Assembly: GCF_024267675.1 (NCBI RefSeq)
Contig: NZ_JALDYX010000011.1
Coordinates: forward strand, 62,001 to 126,000
Direction of reading: 5' to 3'
DNA length: 64,000 nucleotides
Origin: Marinobacterium sedimentorum
GTDB lineage: Bacteria; Pseudomonadota; Gammaproteobacteria; Pseudomonadales; Balneatricaceae
A program made the position numbers and the translations under genes. The notes under the pieces are model-generated. The model saw only the letters and a list, made by a program, of their open reading frames with translations, was not told where the DNA came from and ran no database searches. Shown here piece by piece: positions 19,261-28,011 of this stretch; position 1 is the first letter of the stretch, and each line of letters starts with the position of its first letter.

Positions 19261-20166
19261 GTGAAGATCGTCAAATCTCCGGATCTCAACAGCCTGAGGG
19301 TATTCGTGGCCGTGGCCGAAGCCGGTGGCTTTACCGCTGCTGCACAGCGGCTGAGCATCGCCAAGTCCAGGGTCAGCCTGCAGATCAGCCAGCTTGAAAA
19401 GACCCTGGGCGTGCAGCTGTTTCATCGCACCACCCGGCAGGTGTCGCTGACCCGGGCCGGAGACAGCCTGCTGGCCGAATCCGCACCGTTGCTCAGTGGC
19501 CTGCAGGATGTGCTGGAGCAGGCCGGGCGTGACAGTGTCGAGCTGAACGGTGTCCTCAGAATCAGTGCCCCGGTCGATTTTGCCGTGCAAACGCTGGCAC
19601 CGCTGGTCAGCGAATTTGCCACGCGGCATCCGCGGTTGCAGCTCGAGCTCTGCTCGAGCGACCGCATTCTCGACCCGGTGCGCGAGGGGATCGATCTCTC
19701 GTTCCGGGTGGGCTGGCTGCAGGACTCATCGCAACGGGCGGTCAAGCTGCGGGACTTCGATCAGTACCTGGTGGCGGCGCCATCTTACCTGGCGCGTGCC
19801 GGCAGACCCGAGTCGCCGGCACAGCTGGGCGCTCACGCCTGGCTGGCGCTGACCCTGCTGCGCTCGCCGCTGACCTGGACATTCGAGGCCGCCGACGGCG
19901 CCTGCGAGCGGGTTCAGCTGCAGTCGGCGCTGAAGGTCGACTCGGCGACCGTGCTGCGCGCGCTGCTGCTGCAGGGGGCGGGCATCTCGGTGCTGGATCA
20001 GCCCAGCGCGCAGGAAGCGCTTGCGACTGGCCGGCTGGTGCGGTTGCTCGAGGGCTGGTCACTGCCCCAGGGGGGTATCCATGCGGTCTACCCGCCCGGG
20101 CGTTACACGTCCGTGAAAGCGCGCGCCTTTGTCGATTTCTGCCGCGGTTTCCTTTCACCGGGCTGA
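19261..20166 (+). CDS. LysR family transcriptional regulator
   Basis: A 301-residue regulator with an N-terminal winged HTH (LNSLRVFVAVAEAGGFTAAA... KSRVSLQISQLE) and a C-terminal co-inducer domain. It starts with GTG at 19261. It is divergent from the NAD(P)-binding/DsbA-like pair with a 116-base shared promoter region, the usual arrangement for a LysR activator and its target. Confidence 0.9.
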   Translation: MKIVKSPDLNSLRVFVAVAEAGGFTAAAQRLSIAKSRVSLQISQLEKTLGVQLFHRTTRQVSLTRAGDSLLAESAPLLSGLQDVLEQAGRDSVELNGVLRISAPVDFAVQTLAPLVSEFATRHPRLQLELCSSDRILDPVREGIDLSFRVGWLQDSSQRAVKLRDFDQYLVAAPSYLARAGRPESPAQLGAHAWLALTLLRSPLTWTFEAADGACERVQLQSALKVDSATVLRALLLQGAGISVLDQPSAQEALATGRLVRLLEGWSLPQGGIHAVYPPGRYTSVKARAFVDFCRGFLSPG

Positions 20167-20205
20167 GAAGGCATGCCGGCGGGCCGTCGATGAGTTCGGA
20201 TGAAA

Positions 20206-20250
20206 GCCGTCTTTTTCGTGCAGGACGCTGGCGCGGACCGGTGGTACGTC
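20206..20250. repeat. Degenerate copy of the 3' end of the cyclic-nucleotide-binding gene
   Basis: About 45 bases here match 20296-20340 with few mismatches; the core TTTTCGTGCAGGACGCTGGC is identical in both, in the same orientation. The second copy is the coding end of the next gene, so the first looks like a local duplication remnant just past its stop codon. Confidence 0.55.
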
Positions 20251-20285
20251 CTTGACTTCAAGTTTCCGGTGGCCCGGTTCGACCG

Positions 20286-20768
20286 TCATGTGGGGTGGAA
20301 ACCGTCCTTTTCGTGCAGGACGCTGGCGCGGAACAGCAGGTCGTTGACTTCGCGCAGCCGGCGGCTCAGTTCGCGGCCCAGGTTCATGTAGATCATGGTG
20401 AACTGGGCGGGGTCCTTTTCATACAGCTGTTGCAGGCCGGTTGCCGAAAGCTCGATGGCGCGGCTGTCGTCCAGAGCCCGCACGCTGGCGCTGCGGGGGC
20501 AGAAGTCGATCAGCGCCATTTCTCCAAAACAGTCGCCCTGGCCCATGGTACTGATCCGGTAGTCCTGGCCGTGCCAGTGGCGCAGTATCTCGACCTTGCC
20601 CTGTTCCAGCACGTACAGCTCCTCGGCCTTGTCACCTTCATGGAAGAAATAGTCGTTGGCCTGACAGGTCACGATACGGGTGCTTTGCAGCAGAAACTCC
20701 AGTACCTCATCGGTAATGCCACCGAAGATCGGCATCTGCTGCAGCAAACTGAGCCGGGTGTCGGACAT
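20286..20768 (-). CDS. Cyclic nucleotide-binding domain protein
   Basis: A 160-residue single-domain protein of the Crp/cNMP-binding fold without a DNA-binding HTH. FHEGDKAEELYVLEQGKVEI and GDCFGEMALIDFCPRSASVRA (the phosphate-binding cassette, about 85-106) are conserved. It probably senses cAMP or cGMP and signals through a partner. An MBL-fold hydrolase lies 52 bases upstream in the same direction; in some bacteria these two domains occur together, suggesting one signalling unit. Confidence 0.85.
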   Translation of the reverse strand: MSDTRLSLLQQMPIFGGITDEVLEFLLQSTRIVTCQANDYFFHEGDKAEELYVLEQGKVEILRHWHGQDYRISTMGQGDCFGEMALIDFCPRSASVRALDDSRAIELSATGLQQLYEKDPAQFTMIYMNLGRELSRRLREVNDLLFRASVLHEKDGFHPT

Positions 20769-20820
20769 GGTGGTGTTCTCGCTCCTGTGTCATTTCAGGT
20801 GATGGAGATGGCACGCACAT

Positions 20821-21642
20821 TCAGGGTTTCAGGACCTGCCCCTCGCGTGCCACCACAGATCCGGGTCGTCGCCGCTGCAACTCGTCATCAAGCTGTTGCA
20901 GCTGTGCGTCGGTGCGGTCGGGGGCATGGTGAAAGACCACCAGGTTGCGTACGTTGGCCTGTTCACACAGCGCCAGACCCGATTCCCAGGTGGAGTGTCC
21001 CCAGCCGCGGTGAGTCGGGTAGTCCTGGTCGTTGTAGGTGGCGTCGTAGATAACGATATCGGCGCCCTGGATCAGCTGCAGGATGTTGGCATCCAGCCCC
21101 TGCTCGGGATGTTCGGTGTCGGTGACATAGCAGACTGAACGGCCATCGTAATCGATGCGGTAGGCGGTTGCGCCGTCGGGATGATTCAGCGCTGTAGTGC
21201 GGATATGCACGGCCCCGCCGGGATTAAGGGTATCGCCGGCGCTGAAGTCCTCAAAGCGGATGCGGGCCGACATCCGCTGCAGCGGTACCGGAAAAAACGG
21301 CGGCTGCAGATACTGCTGCAGGGCCGCTTCAATACCGCCCTGACAATCGCCGGCCCAGATGCGCAGGCTATTGCGGCCATCATAGGCCGGGGCAAAAAAG
21401 GGCAGGCCCAGAATGTGATCGTAGTGCAGGTGGCTGAGCAGCAACTCGGCCTCGATAGGACCGTCCGCCAGCAGGCTGTCACCCAGTCCCAGCAGGCCGC
21501 TGCCGGCATCCAGAATCAGCAGACGGTCGCCGGCGCGTACCTCCACACAGGAGGTATTGCCGCCAAAGTGCAGGGTGCCCTGTCCCGGGCAGGGGATTGA
21601 TCCCCGCACACCCCAGAACCGGACATAAAAATCTCCAGCCAT
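20821..21642 (-). CDS. MBL fold metallo-hydrolase (cyclic phosphodiesterase-like)
   Basis: A 273-residue metallo-beta-lactamase-fold protein with the metal motif HLHYDH (HxHxDH), FWGVRGSIPCPG at the N-terminus and further ligands in NHPDGATAYR and TDTEHPEQG. This subgroup resembles cyclic-nucleotide phosphodiesterases and PhnP-like phosphodiesterases. The open frame is longer; the ATG at 21642 starts the conserved segment. It is upstream of a cyclic-nucleotide-binding protein, fitting a role in cyclic nucleotide turnover. Substrate is inferred. Confidence 0.8.
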   Translation of the reverse strand: MAGDFYVRFWGVRGSIPCPGQGTLHFGGNTSCVEVRAGDRLLILDAGSGLLGLGDSLLADGPIEAELLLSHLHYDHILGLPFFAPAYDGRNSLRIWAGDCQGGIEAALQQYLQPPFFPVPLQRMSARIRFEDFSAGDTLNPGGAVHIRTTALNHPDGATAYRIDYDGRSVCYVTDTEHPEQGLDANILQLIQGADIVIYDATYNDQDYPTHRGWGHSTWESGLALCEQANVRNLVVFHHAPDRTDAQLQQLDDELQRRRPGSVVAREGQVLKP

Positions 21643-21676
21643 GTTTGCCTCGTCGTATCCGCTACCTGATATCCAG

Positions 21677-21706
21677 TGTAGGAGCTGCAGCGCCAATTGG
21701 CGCTAC
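21677..21706. repeat. REP-like palindromic element
   Basis: TGTAGGAGC followed by the perfect palindrome AGCGCCAATTGGCGCT (21689-21704). The TGTAGGAGC head resembles Pseudomonas-type REP sequences, and related heads occur near 44808, 45309 and 47260. The rest of the gap to the TetR gene (to 21865) has no gene. Confidence 0.45.
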
Positions 21707-21865
21707 TACGGACCTAAAGGGCAGGGCACGCCGGGCTGGCGGCGGGCGCCAGGGTCAGGCAGGGTGCCAGGCGGGGTCGTCGCGCAGGAACATCTACAGC
21801 TGCATCTGCAGCCCGCCCTGCACCGTTTTAAGGGCGTCTCAAGGTCAGGCGTCTTGTCAGGCAGT

Positions 21866-22474
21866 TCAGGCCGCGTAGGCCCGCAGAAACATGGTTACGC
21901 AGTTTTCCAGGTAGCGCTGGTGTTCGCTGTCCGCAATGGGCTGGCCGGTATTGAGTTCGAGTTGCATCTGCCGTTCACCCTGCACCATTTTCAGGAACTG
22001 CACCGCGGCGAAGCGGGTATCGGGGACCTGCAGCCGCCCGAGCGAGTCGAGTTGGGCCAGCAGCTCGCTCATCATGCCGGTCAGGTGCGCGGGGCCGGCG
22101 TTATAAAACAGCCGAGACAGCTCAGGGTAGGTTTCGGCTTCGGCCATGCAGGTGCGCAGCACCTGGATAGCCTCCCGGGACTGGATCAGCGCAGTAAACT
22201 GGCGGGCGATCTCCAGCAGCTGTTGATGCAATTCGGGCTGTGGCTCAAACAGGTCCGGCGTAATGGAGTGGGCCGCACACTTGCAGCCCACCGCGCCCAC
22301 AAAGAGATCTTCCTTGTTGCCGAAGTGGCTGTAGACGGTCTGTTTGGAGACGCCGGCGAGCTTGGCTATCTGGTCCATGCTGGTATTGGAGAATCCCTGC
22401 TCGGTAAACAGCTCTACCGCCGCATCCAGTATCAGGACACGCTTTTCTTCGCTCTTGGTTCTGGTTTTGCTCAT
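21866..22474 (-). CDS. TetR family repressor of the efflux operon
   Basis: A 202-residue TetR/AcrR regulator. The N-terminal HTH is visible as FTEQGFSNTSMDQIAKLAGV followed by SKQTVYSHFGNKEDLF. It is divergent from a two-gene RND pump, with two near-identical inverted 15-base sites in the 108-base gap, so it most likely represses the pump and itself and releases on drug binding. Confidence 0.92.
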   Translation of the reverse strand: MSKTRTKSEEKRVLILDAAVELFTEQGFSNTSMDQIAKLAGVSKQTVYSHFGNKEDLFVGAVGCKCAAHSITPDLFEPQPELHQQLLEIARQFTALIQSREAIQVLRTCMAEAETYPELSRLFYNAGPAHLTGMMSELLAQLDSLGRLQVPDTRFAAVQFLKMVQGERQMQLELNTGQPIADSEHQRYLENCVTMFLRAYAA

Positions 22475-22491
22475 CGGACACCATAAATCAT

Positions 22492-22552
22492 ACTGGACAG
22501 TCTAGTTTAACGAGCCTAAACTTCTGCTCATTACTAGACTAGACAGTCCAGT
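22492..22552. promoter_or_regulatory. Paired TetR-type operators
   Basis: ACTGGACAGTCTAGT (22492-22506) and ACTAGACAGTCCAGT (22538-22552) are reverse complements except at the centre base, and each is itself an imperfect palindrome. They sit between the divergent tetR and efflux genes, overlapping the expected promoters. Confidence 0.65.
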
Positions 22553-22582
22553 CTTTCGAGTTCATCTGTGGGCGAATGTAAC

Positions 22583-23761
22583 ATGAATACCCGGCAAGTT
22601 GTCTCTTTAAAGGCGGGTTCACGCCTGCGATCGCGGGCCCTGCGCGGGCTGCTGTTCCTTGCGGGCACGGGGCTGGTCGCGACTCTGGCCGGCTGCGCGG
22701 ATTCCGATGCCACCCAGGCGGTAGCCGCCCATCACCATGTCGCCCGCAGTCTGGTGTTGCAGCAGCAGCCAGGTTACGCGCTCAGTCGCACCTTTATCGG
22801 CAAGGTCCAGGCGAGGCAGAGCGCCAGTATCGGTTTTGAGCAGAGCGGCAAGGTGGCAAAACTGCTGGCCGACGAAGGCCAAACCGTGGCCAAGGGCGCT
22901 GTGCTGGCGCAGCAGGACACCGAATTGTTGCACATCGAACGCCAGGAGCTGCAGGCCCAGCTGCAGCAGACCCAGGCGGATCTGGCGCTGGTGCAGGCCA
23001 ACCTCAAACGGCTGAATTCACTCAACAAGCGTGGCTTTAGCTCGGAGCAAAGCCTGGATGAGCTGCAGGCCCGGCAAAAGGTTCTGCAGGCCACCCGGGC
23101 GCGGGTGCAGGCCTCCCTGGCCGCCAGTCAGCTGCGTATCGATAAATCCACCCTGCGGGCACCCTACAGTGCCCAGATCAGCCGCCGCCTGACTGACGAA
23201 GGGGAGGTGATCGGTGCCGGCAGCCCTGCGTTTACCCTGTTACAGAGCGGTCCGGCCGAGGTGCATGTCGGTGTGCCGGTGGACATGCTGGAGCAGTTGC
23301 ACGCGCAACAGCAGCTGGATGTGCGCCTGGGCACGCGGCAGCTGAGTGCGCGCCTGCTGACCAAGGGCTTTGATGTAGACGCCCTTACCCGCACCGTATC
23401 CCTGCGGCTGGAACTGCCGGATGACGCCGTATCGGTTAACGGCGAGCTGGCCTATCTGGCGCTGGAGCAACGCTTCAAGCAACCCGGCTACTGGGTGCCG
23501 CTGAGCGCATTGACCGACGGTCTGCGCGGGCTCTGGAATATCTACAGCCTGCAGCCCCAGGCGGAGCCCGGGCTATACAAGCTGCAAAGCCGCGATGTAC
23601 AGGTGCTGCATGCCACCGCCACCGATGCCTTCGTTACTGGTGCGCTGGCCGATGGCGAGCGGGTACTGAGCACGGGCCTACAGCGCCTGGTGCCGGGTCA
23701 GATCGTCAGGCTGGCGGCGGATACTGTTGCAACGGCACCCTTGGCGGAACCTGAGTCATGA
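22583..23761 (+). CDS. RND efflux periplasmic adaptor (membrane fusion lipoprotein)
   Basis: A membrane fusion protein of about 392 residues. A signal segment ends in a lipobox-like LAGC, so it is probably an inner-membrane-anchored lipoprotein. The biotinyl-lipoyl-like halves (GKVAKLLADEGQTVAKGAVLA and STLRAPYSAQISRRLTDEGE) flank a long coiled-coil hairpin (about 110-190). A GTG at 22568 is also possible. It overlaps the pump gene by four bases (ATGA). An outer-membrane TolC partner must be encoded elsewhere. Confidence 0.9.
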   Translation: MNTRQVVSLKAGSRLRSRALRGLLFLAGTGLVATLAGCADSDATQAVAAHHHVARSLVLQQQPGYALSRTFIGKVQARQSASIGFEQSGKVAKLLADEGQTVAKGAVLAQQDTELLHIERQELQAQLQQTQADLALVQANLKRLNSLNKRGFSSEQSLDELQARQKVLQATRARVQASLAASQLRIDKSTLRAPYSAQISRRLTDEGEVIGAGSPAFTLLQSGPAEVHVGVPVDMLEQLHAQQQLDVRLGTRQLSARLLTKGFDVDALTRTVSLRLELPDDAVSVNGELAYLALEQRFKQPGYWVPLSALTDGLRGLWNIYSLQPQAEPGLYKLQSRDVQVLHATATDAFVTGALADGERVLSTGLQRLVPGQIVRLAADTVATAPLAEPES

Positions 23762-26700
23762 GGCGCCTGTTGCAGAATGGCCGCCTGCTGACACTGCTGG
23801 TGGCGGTGCTGATTGTGGCGGGCATGGGCGCAGTCACCACCTTGCCGCGCACCGAAGACCCGCGCATTCTCAACCGCCAGGCCATCGTCATTACCCATCT
23901 GCCGGGGGCCAGCGCCGAGCGGATCGAGGCCCAGGTGAGCGAGAAAATCGAAAACAAGCTGCGTACCCTGGCCGAGGTCAAGCACCTGACTTCAACCTCC
24001 CGCCCCGGCATTTCGATGGTCAAGATCGAGCTCAAAGACAGCGTGACCGCCACCAGGCCCATCTGGTCACGCACACGGGATCTGCTGGGGGATCTGGCAT
24101 CGCAGCTGCCGCCCGGCGCCAGCAGGCCGGAACTGGACGACGAACGTGGCTACGCCTTCACCAGCCTGATCGCGCTCAAGTGGCACGCCACAACCGAGGC
24201 GGATCTTGCCATCCTCGGGCGCTACGGCAAGGCGCTGCGCGATCGCATGCGTGGGCTGCCGGGTACTGATTTTGTTGATCTGTACGGCGAGCAGGACGAA
24301 GAAGTCCTGGTGCAGATCAACGCGCACCTGGCCAGCAACCTGCACCTGACGCCGGCCCAGATTGCGCAGCGCATCGAGGGCGCGGACGCCAAGGTGTCCG
24401 CAGGCCAGCTCAACAATGATCACAATCAGTTGCAAGTGGAACTCAGCGGCGCGCTGGACTCGCTGGATCGCATCCGCCAGATTCCCCTGGCCAGTGATGC
24501 CAATGGTTATCTGCTGCGCCTGGGGGATCTGGCCGAGGTGCGCCGCAGCCTGAAATGGCCCGAACAGGAACTGGCGATCATCGATGGCGATGCCGCCGTC
24601 GTGGTGGCGGTACGGATGCTGCCGGATCTGCGCATCGACCGCTGGAGTGCCGCGCTGCGGGCGGATCTGGCGCAGTTCGAACAGCAGCTGCCGGGCAATA
24701 TAGAAGCCGAAATACTGTTTGATCAGAACCACTATACCGAACGTCGCCTGGGCGAGCTGGTGAACAATATCCTGCTGGGTTTCAGCCTGATTGCGCTGGT
24801 GCTGCTGGTGACCCTGGGCTGGCGTTCGGCGCTCATCGTCACCTTTTCCCTGCCGCTTACGGTGCTTTTCACCCTTGCGGTGATGAAATATTACGGCCTG
24901 CCGATCCACCAGATGTCGGTTACCGGGCTGGTGGTGGCGCTGGGCATCATGGTGGATAACGCCATCGTCATGGCCGATACCATCGCCCAGCGAAGGCGCC
25001 AGGGGCTCAGTGCCATTGAGGCGGTGATCCGCTCCCTGCGCCACCTCTGGCTGCCGCTGCTGGGGTCGACCCTCACCACCATTCTGGCCTTCATGCCCAT
25101 AGTGCTGATGCCGGGGCCGGCAGGGGAGTTTGTCGGTGGCATTGCCCTTAGCGTGATCTTTGCACTGATTGGCTCCTACCTGATTTCCCACAGCGTGGTG
25201 GCCGTGCTGGCCGGGCGCTTTCTGCGGGCAGGTGATGCCAGCCAGACGCACTGGTATCAGCAGGGCGTGCAGCTGGCAGGGCTGGCACAGCTGTTTCGGC
25301 GTTCGCTCGAAACCGTGCTGCGTTTTCCCAGGATGGCCATATTCCTGCTGTTTCTGATTCCGCTGACCGGCTTTATCAGCGCAGGCCAGCTGAAGGAGCA
25401 GTTTTTCCCGCCCTCGGATCGGGACATGTTTCAGATCGAGATGTATCTGCCGGCCCAGACCAGCATCGTCGAAACCCGCCGCGTCAGTGCCGAGGTCAGT
25501 GCGCTGCTGCAGAATACGCCCGGAGTCGATTCGGTGCAGTGGTTTCTGGGCAAAAGCGCGCCGGCCTTCTACTACAACATGATCGGGGGGCAGCAGGGGG
25601 CGCCGAACTTTGGCCAGGCCATGGTCAGTACCCACGACTTTCGCATCGCCAATCGCCTGATTCCGCAGCTGCAGCGCGAACTCGATGATCTGTTGCCGCA
25701 AGCTCAGATCCTGGTGCGCACGCTGGAACAGGGGCCGCCGTTCAATGCCCCCATCGAACTGCGCCTCTATGGCCCCAATCTTGATCAGCTGCAGGCCCTC
25801 GGCCAGAAGGCCCGGGAGGTGCTCTCCAGAACGAATGATGTGATCCACAGTCGCGCGACCCTGCAGCCGGGCACGCCCAAGGTGCGGGTAAGGGTGGATG
25901 AAGCGGCGGGCCAAATCAGTGGCTTCACGCTTCAGGGTATGGCCGGCGCACTCCAGGACACGCTCAGTGGTGTCACCGGTGGCAGCATTCTGGAAAGCAC
26001 CGAGTCGGTGCCGGTACGGGTGCGGGTGGGCAATGATGATCGCCGCGAATTGCAGGATCTGGCCAACCTGAGCCTCACCTCGCCCGGTGCCGGGGGCAAT
26101 ATACCGCTGTCGGCTCTGGCGCGCCTGGAGCTTGAGCCCAGCCGTGGCGCCATTCCCCGGCGCGATGGCCAGCGCGTTAATGTCGTGGAGGGCTATCTGC
26201 ACGCAGGAGTGCTGGCGTCGGTTGCACTGGCGGAGTTTCGGCATAATCTGGAAGAGGCCGGGTTCCATCTGCCGGCGGGTTATCGCATGGAGTTTGGTGG
26301 TGAGTCGGCCGGGCGCAACGACGCCGTGGGCAACCTGATGGCGAGCCTCGGCGTGATCCTGACCCTGCTGATCACGGTGGTGGTACTGTCATTCAACTCG
26401 TTTCGTATCAGTACGCTGATTTTTCTATCGGCGCTGCAGTCGGCGGGGCTCGGTCTGCTCAGTGTTTACCTGTTCTCCTACCCCTTTGGCTTTACCGTGA
26501 TTATCGGCCTGCTGGGCCTGATGGGGCTGGCGATCAACGCGGCCATCGTTATTCTGGCCGAACTCAAGGCCGATTCCCTGGCGGTGCGGGGTGATCCGGC
26601 GGCGATTGTGCACGCGGTACAAAGCTGCAGCCGCCATATTGGCTCCACGACGATCACCACGGTGGGGGGCTTTCTGCCGCTGATCCTGGCAGGTGGTGGC

Positions 26701-26892
26701 TTCTGGCCGCCCTTTGCCATTGCCATTGCCGGCGGCACTGTGCTGACGACGCTGCTGTCGTTCTACTTTGTACCGGCGGCTTTCATGCTGATGGGGCGCT
26801 ACAAGGCGTTTGATGTTGCCGGCGGTGAGCCGCAGCAGAGCCCGGTAACGGGCGCACGCTACAAACCCTGGGCTAGCGAGGAAGCCGCCTAG
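23758..26892 (+). CDS. RND efflux inner-membrane transporter
   Basis: A 1044-residue resistance-nodulation-division pump with twelve predicted membrane helices and two large periplasmic loops. The TM4 motif reads GIMVDNAIVMAD, with Asn where AcrB has the second of its two proton-relay Asp residues; this pattern occurs in other pump subgroups. It is coupled to the adaptor by ATGA overlap and presumably repressed by the adjacent TetR protein. Substrates cannot be inferred. Confidence 0.92.
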   Translation: MRRLLQNGRLLTLLVAVLIVAGMGAVTTLPRTEDPRILNRQAIVITHLPGASAERIEAQVSEKIENKLRTLAEVKHLTSTSRPGISMVKIELKDSVTATRPIWSRTRDLLGDLASQLPPGASRPELDDERGYAFTSLIALKWHATTEADLAILGRYGKALRDRMRGLPGTDFVDLYGEQDEEVLVQINAHLASNLHLTPAQIAQRIEGADAKVSAGQLNNDHNQLQVELSGALDSLDRIRQIPLASDANGYLLRLGDLAEVRRSLKWPEQELAIIDGDAAVVVAVRMLPDLRIDRWSAALRADLAQFEQQLPGNIEAEILFDQNHYTERRLGELVNNILLGFSLIALVLLVTLGWRSALIVTFSLPLTVLFTLAVMKYYGLPIHQMSVTGLVVALGIMVDNAIVMADTIAQRRRQGLSAIEAVIRSLRHLWLPLLGSTLTTILAFMPIVLMPGPAGEFVGGIALSVIFALIGSYLISHSVVAVLAGRFLRAGDASQTHWYQQGVQLAGLAQLFRRSLETVLRFPRMAIFLLFLIPLTGFISAGQLKEQFFPPSDRDMFQIEMYLPAQTSIVETRRVSAEVSALLQNTPGVDSVQWFLGKSAPAFYYNMIGGQQGAPNFGQAMVSTHDFRIANRLIPQLQRELDDLLPQAQILVRTLEQGPPFNAPIELRLYGPNLDQLQALGQKAREVLSRTNDVIHSRATLQPGTPKVRVRVDEAAGQISGFTLQGMAGALQDTLSGVTGGSILESTESVPVRVRVGNDDRRELQDLANLSLTSPGAGGNIPLSALARLELEPSRGAIPRRDGQRVNVVEGYLHAGVLASVALAEFRHNLEEAGFHLPAGYRMEFGGESAGRNDAVGNLMASLGVILTLLITVVVLSFNSFRISTLIFLSALQSAGLGLLSVYLFSYPFGFTVIIGLLGLMGLAINAAIVILAELKADSLAVRGDPAAIVHAVQSCSRHIGSTTITTVGGFLPLILAGGGFWPPFAIAIAGGTVLTTLLSFYFVPAAFMLMGRYKAFDVAGGEPQQSPVTGARYKPWASEEAA

Positions 26893-27283
26893 GCCAGATA
26901 AAAGTGATACAGCAGCGCCAGTGCGAAGCAGATTAGCGCGGGCGCGGTCAGGGCATAGAACTGCAGCTGGGCGTAGAACAGCGCGCCCGTGACGCCGCCG
27001 GTAATAAAGCCCACAATGATCAATATCAGCAGCAGTGCCTTGCGCCGGTCAAAGCGCCCGCCCCTAAGCGGTGCGCCTAGCAGAAAGCTCAGCAGCATCG
27101 CTGCCAGGTGCAGACTGGCGCCGGATGCAACTGCCAGCTGCGCCCCCAGCAGGGTGGCAGTATCCGCAGGTGGGAGATGGACTGGTGCGCAAACCCCAGC
27201 AGACCCACGGCATTCACCGTGCCCGCGAGCAGGGCCAGCATAAAGGCGCCCGACTCAATCCCGCGGCGCAGTTTTGAGATCAT
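26889..27283 (-). pseudogene. Broken DUF1275 (YoaK) family membrane protein
   Basis: The N-terminal part from the ATG at 27283 (MISKLRRGIESGAFMLALLA...HQSISHL) is typical of DUF1275 membrane proteins. At about 27166 the frame is lost by one base; the next frame continues the same family (TATLLGAQLAVASGASLHLA). The C-terminal third (RGGRFDRRKALLLILIIVGF...) then follows at once, joined at LGA. Corrected length is about 131 residues against roughly 220 for the family, so a middle block of about 90 residues is missing. One frameshift plus one internal deletion make it a pseudogene. It ends inside the last codons of the RND gene on the other strand. Confidence 0.75.
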
Positions 27284-27485
27284 GAATCCATCCTTGCGTG
27301 AGCGATAACAGGTACCGAGTAAGGATGGCAACTTTTATGCCGGCACAGACCACGGCTATTTCAACAGTCTGGGTGCAACCAAGTCGCACCCGGGCGACAG
27401 TGGTACAGGGGTGACCCTGGCCGCTGGCTTAGCCATAGATATCGCCTGTAACATCAATACCGATGTCATGGGAAAAGGGAGCTGC

Positions 27486-27947
27486 ATGATCAATCTAGAG
27501 CTCAAAATACCGCCCGTTGCCCTGGTGCTCATCTGTGCTGTGCTGATGTGGCTTGTCGCGGTGGTTTTGCCGCAGCATGGCCTTGCCGAGAATATTGCCC
27601 GCGTTGTCGCCGTTGTTTTTGTGGCGGCCAGTATGCTGAGCGGCTTCTTGGGCGTACGGGCGTTTCTAAAGGCAAAGACCACGGTCGATCCGTTGTTGCG
27701 GCACAAAACATCCACGCTGGTGACCTCTGGCATTTACGGGATCAGTCGTAATCCCATGTACCTGGCGCTCTTGGGTCTGTTAATTGGCTTCGGCTTTTAT
27801 CTTGGCAGCCTCTATTCGCTGAGTCTGTGTGTCGGCTTTGTGTTGTACCTTAACCGTTTTCAGATTGAGCCTGAAGAACGGATGCTGTCGGCACAGTTCC
27901 CGGTGGAGTTTCCCCGTTACCAGGCCAGGGTACGGCGCTGGGTCTGA
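27486..27947 (+). CDS. Isoprenylcysteine carboxyl methyltransferase-like membrane protein
   Basis: A 153-residue integral membrane protein with about four helices and the ICMT/PEMT-like signature GIYGISRNPMYLALLG followed by the C-terminal EPEERMLSAQFPVEFPRYQARVRRWV. Such bacterial proteins are presumed SAM-dependent membrane methyltransferases of unknown substrate. A GGGAG site supports the ATG at 27486; an ATG at 27471 is also in frame. Confidence 0.85.
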   Translation: MINLELKIPPVALVLICAVLMWLVAVVLPQHGLAENIARVVAVVFVAASMLSGFLGVRAFLKAKTTVDPLLRHKTSTLVTSGIYGISRNPMYLALLGLLIGFGFYLGSLYSLSLCVGFVLYLNRFQIEPEERMLSAQFPVEFPRYQARVRRWV

Positions 27948-28011
27948 TACGCCGGGCCCCGAACACCCAGCGCAAAACCGTATTATCTTCTGAGTGGCCA
28001 AAGGAGTATTT

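Noticed and set aside
24067-26268. 733-residue minus-strand open frame opposite the RND pump
   Set aside because: Shadow of a conserved transporter; the His/Gln/Arg-rich translation has no recognisable motif.
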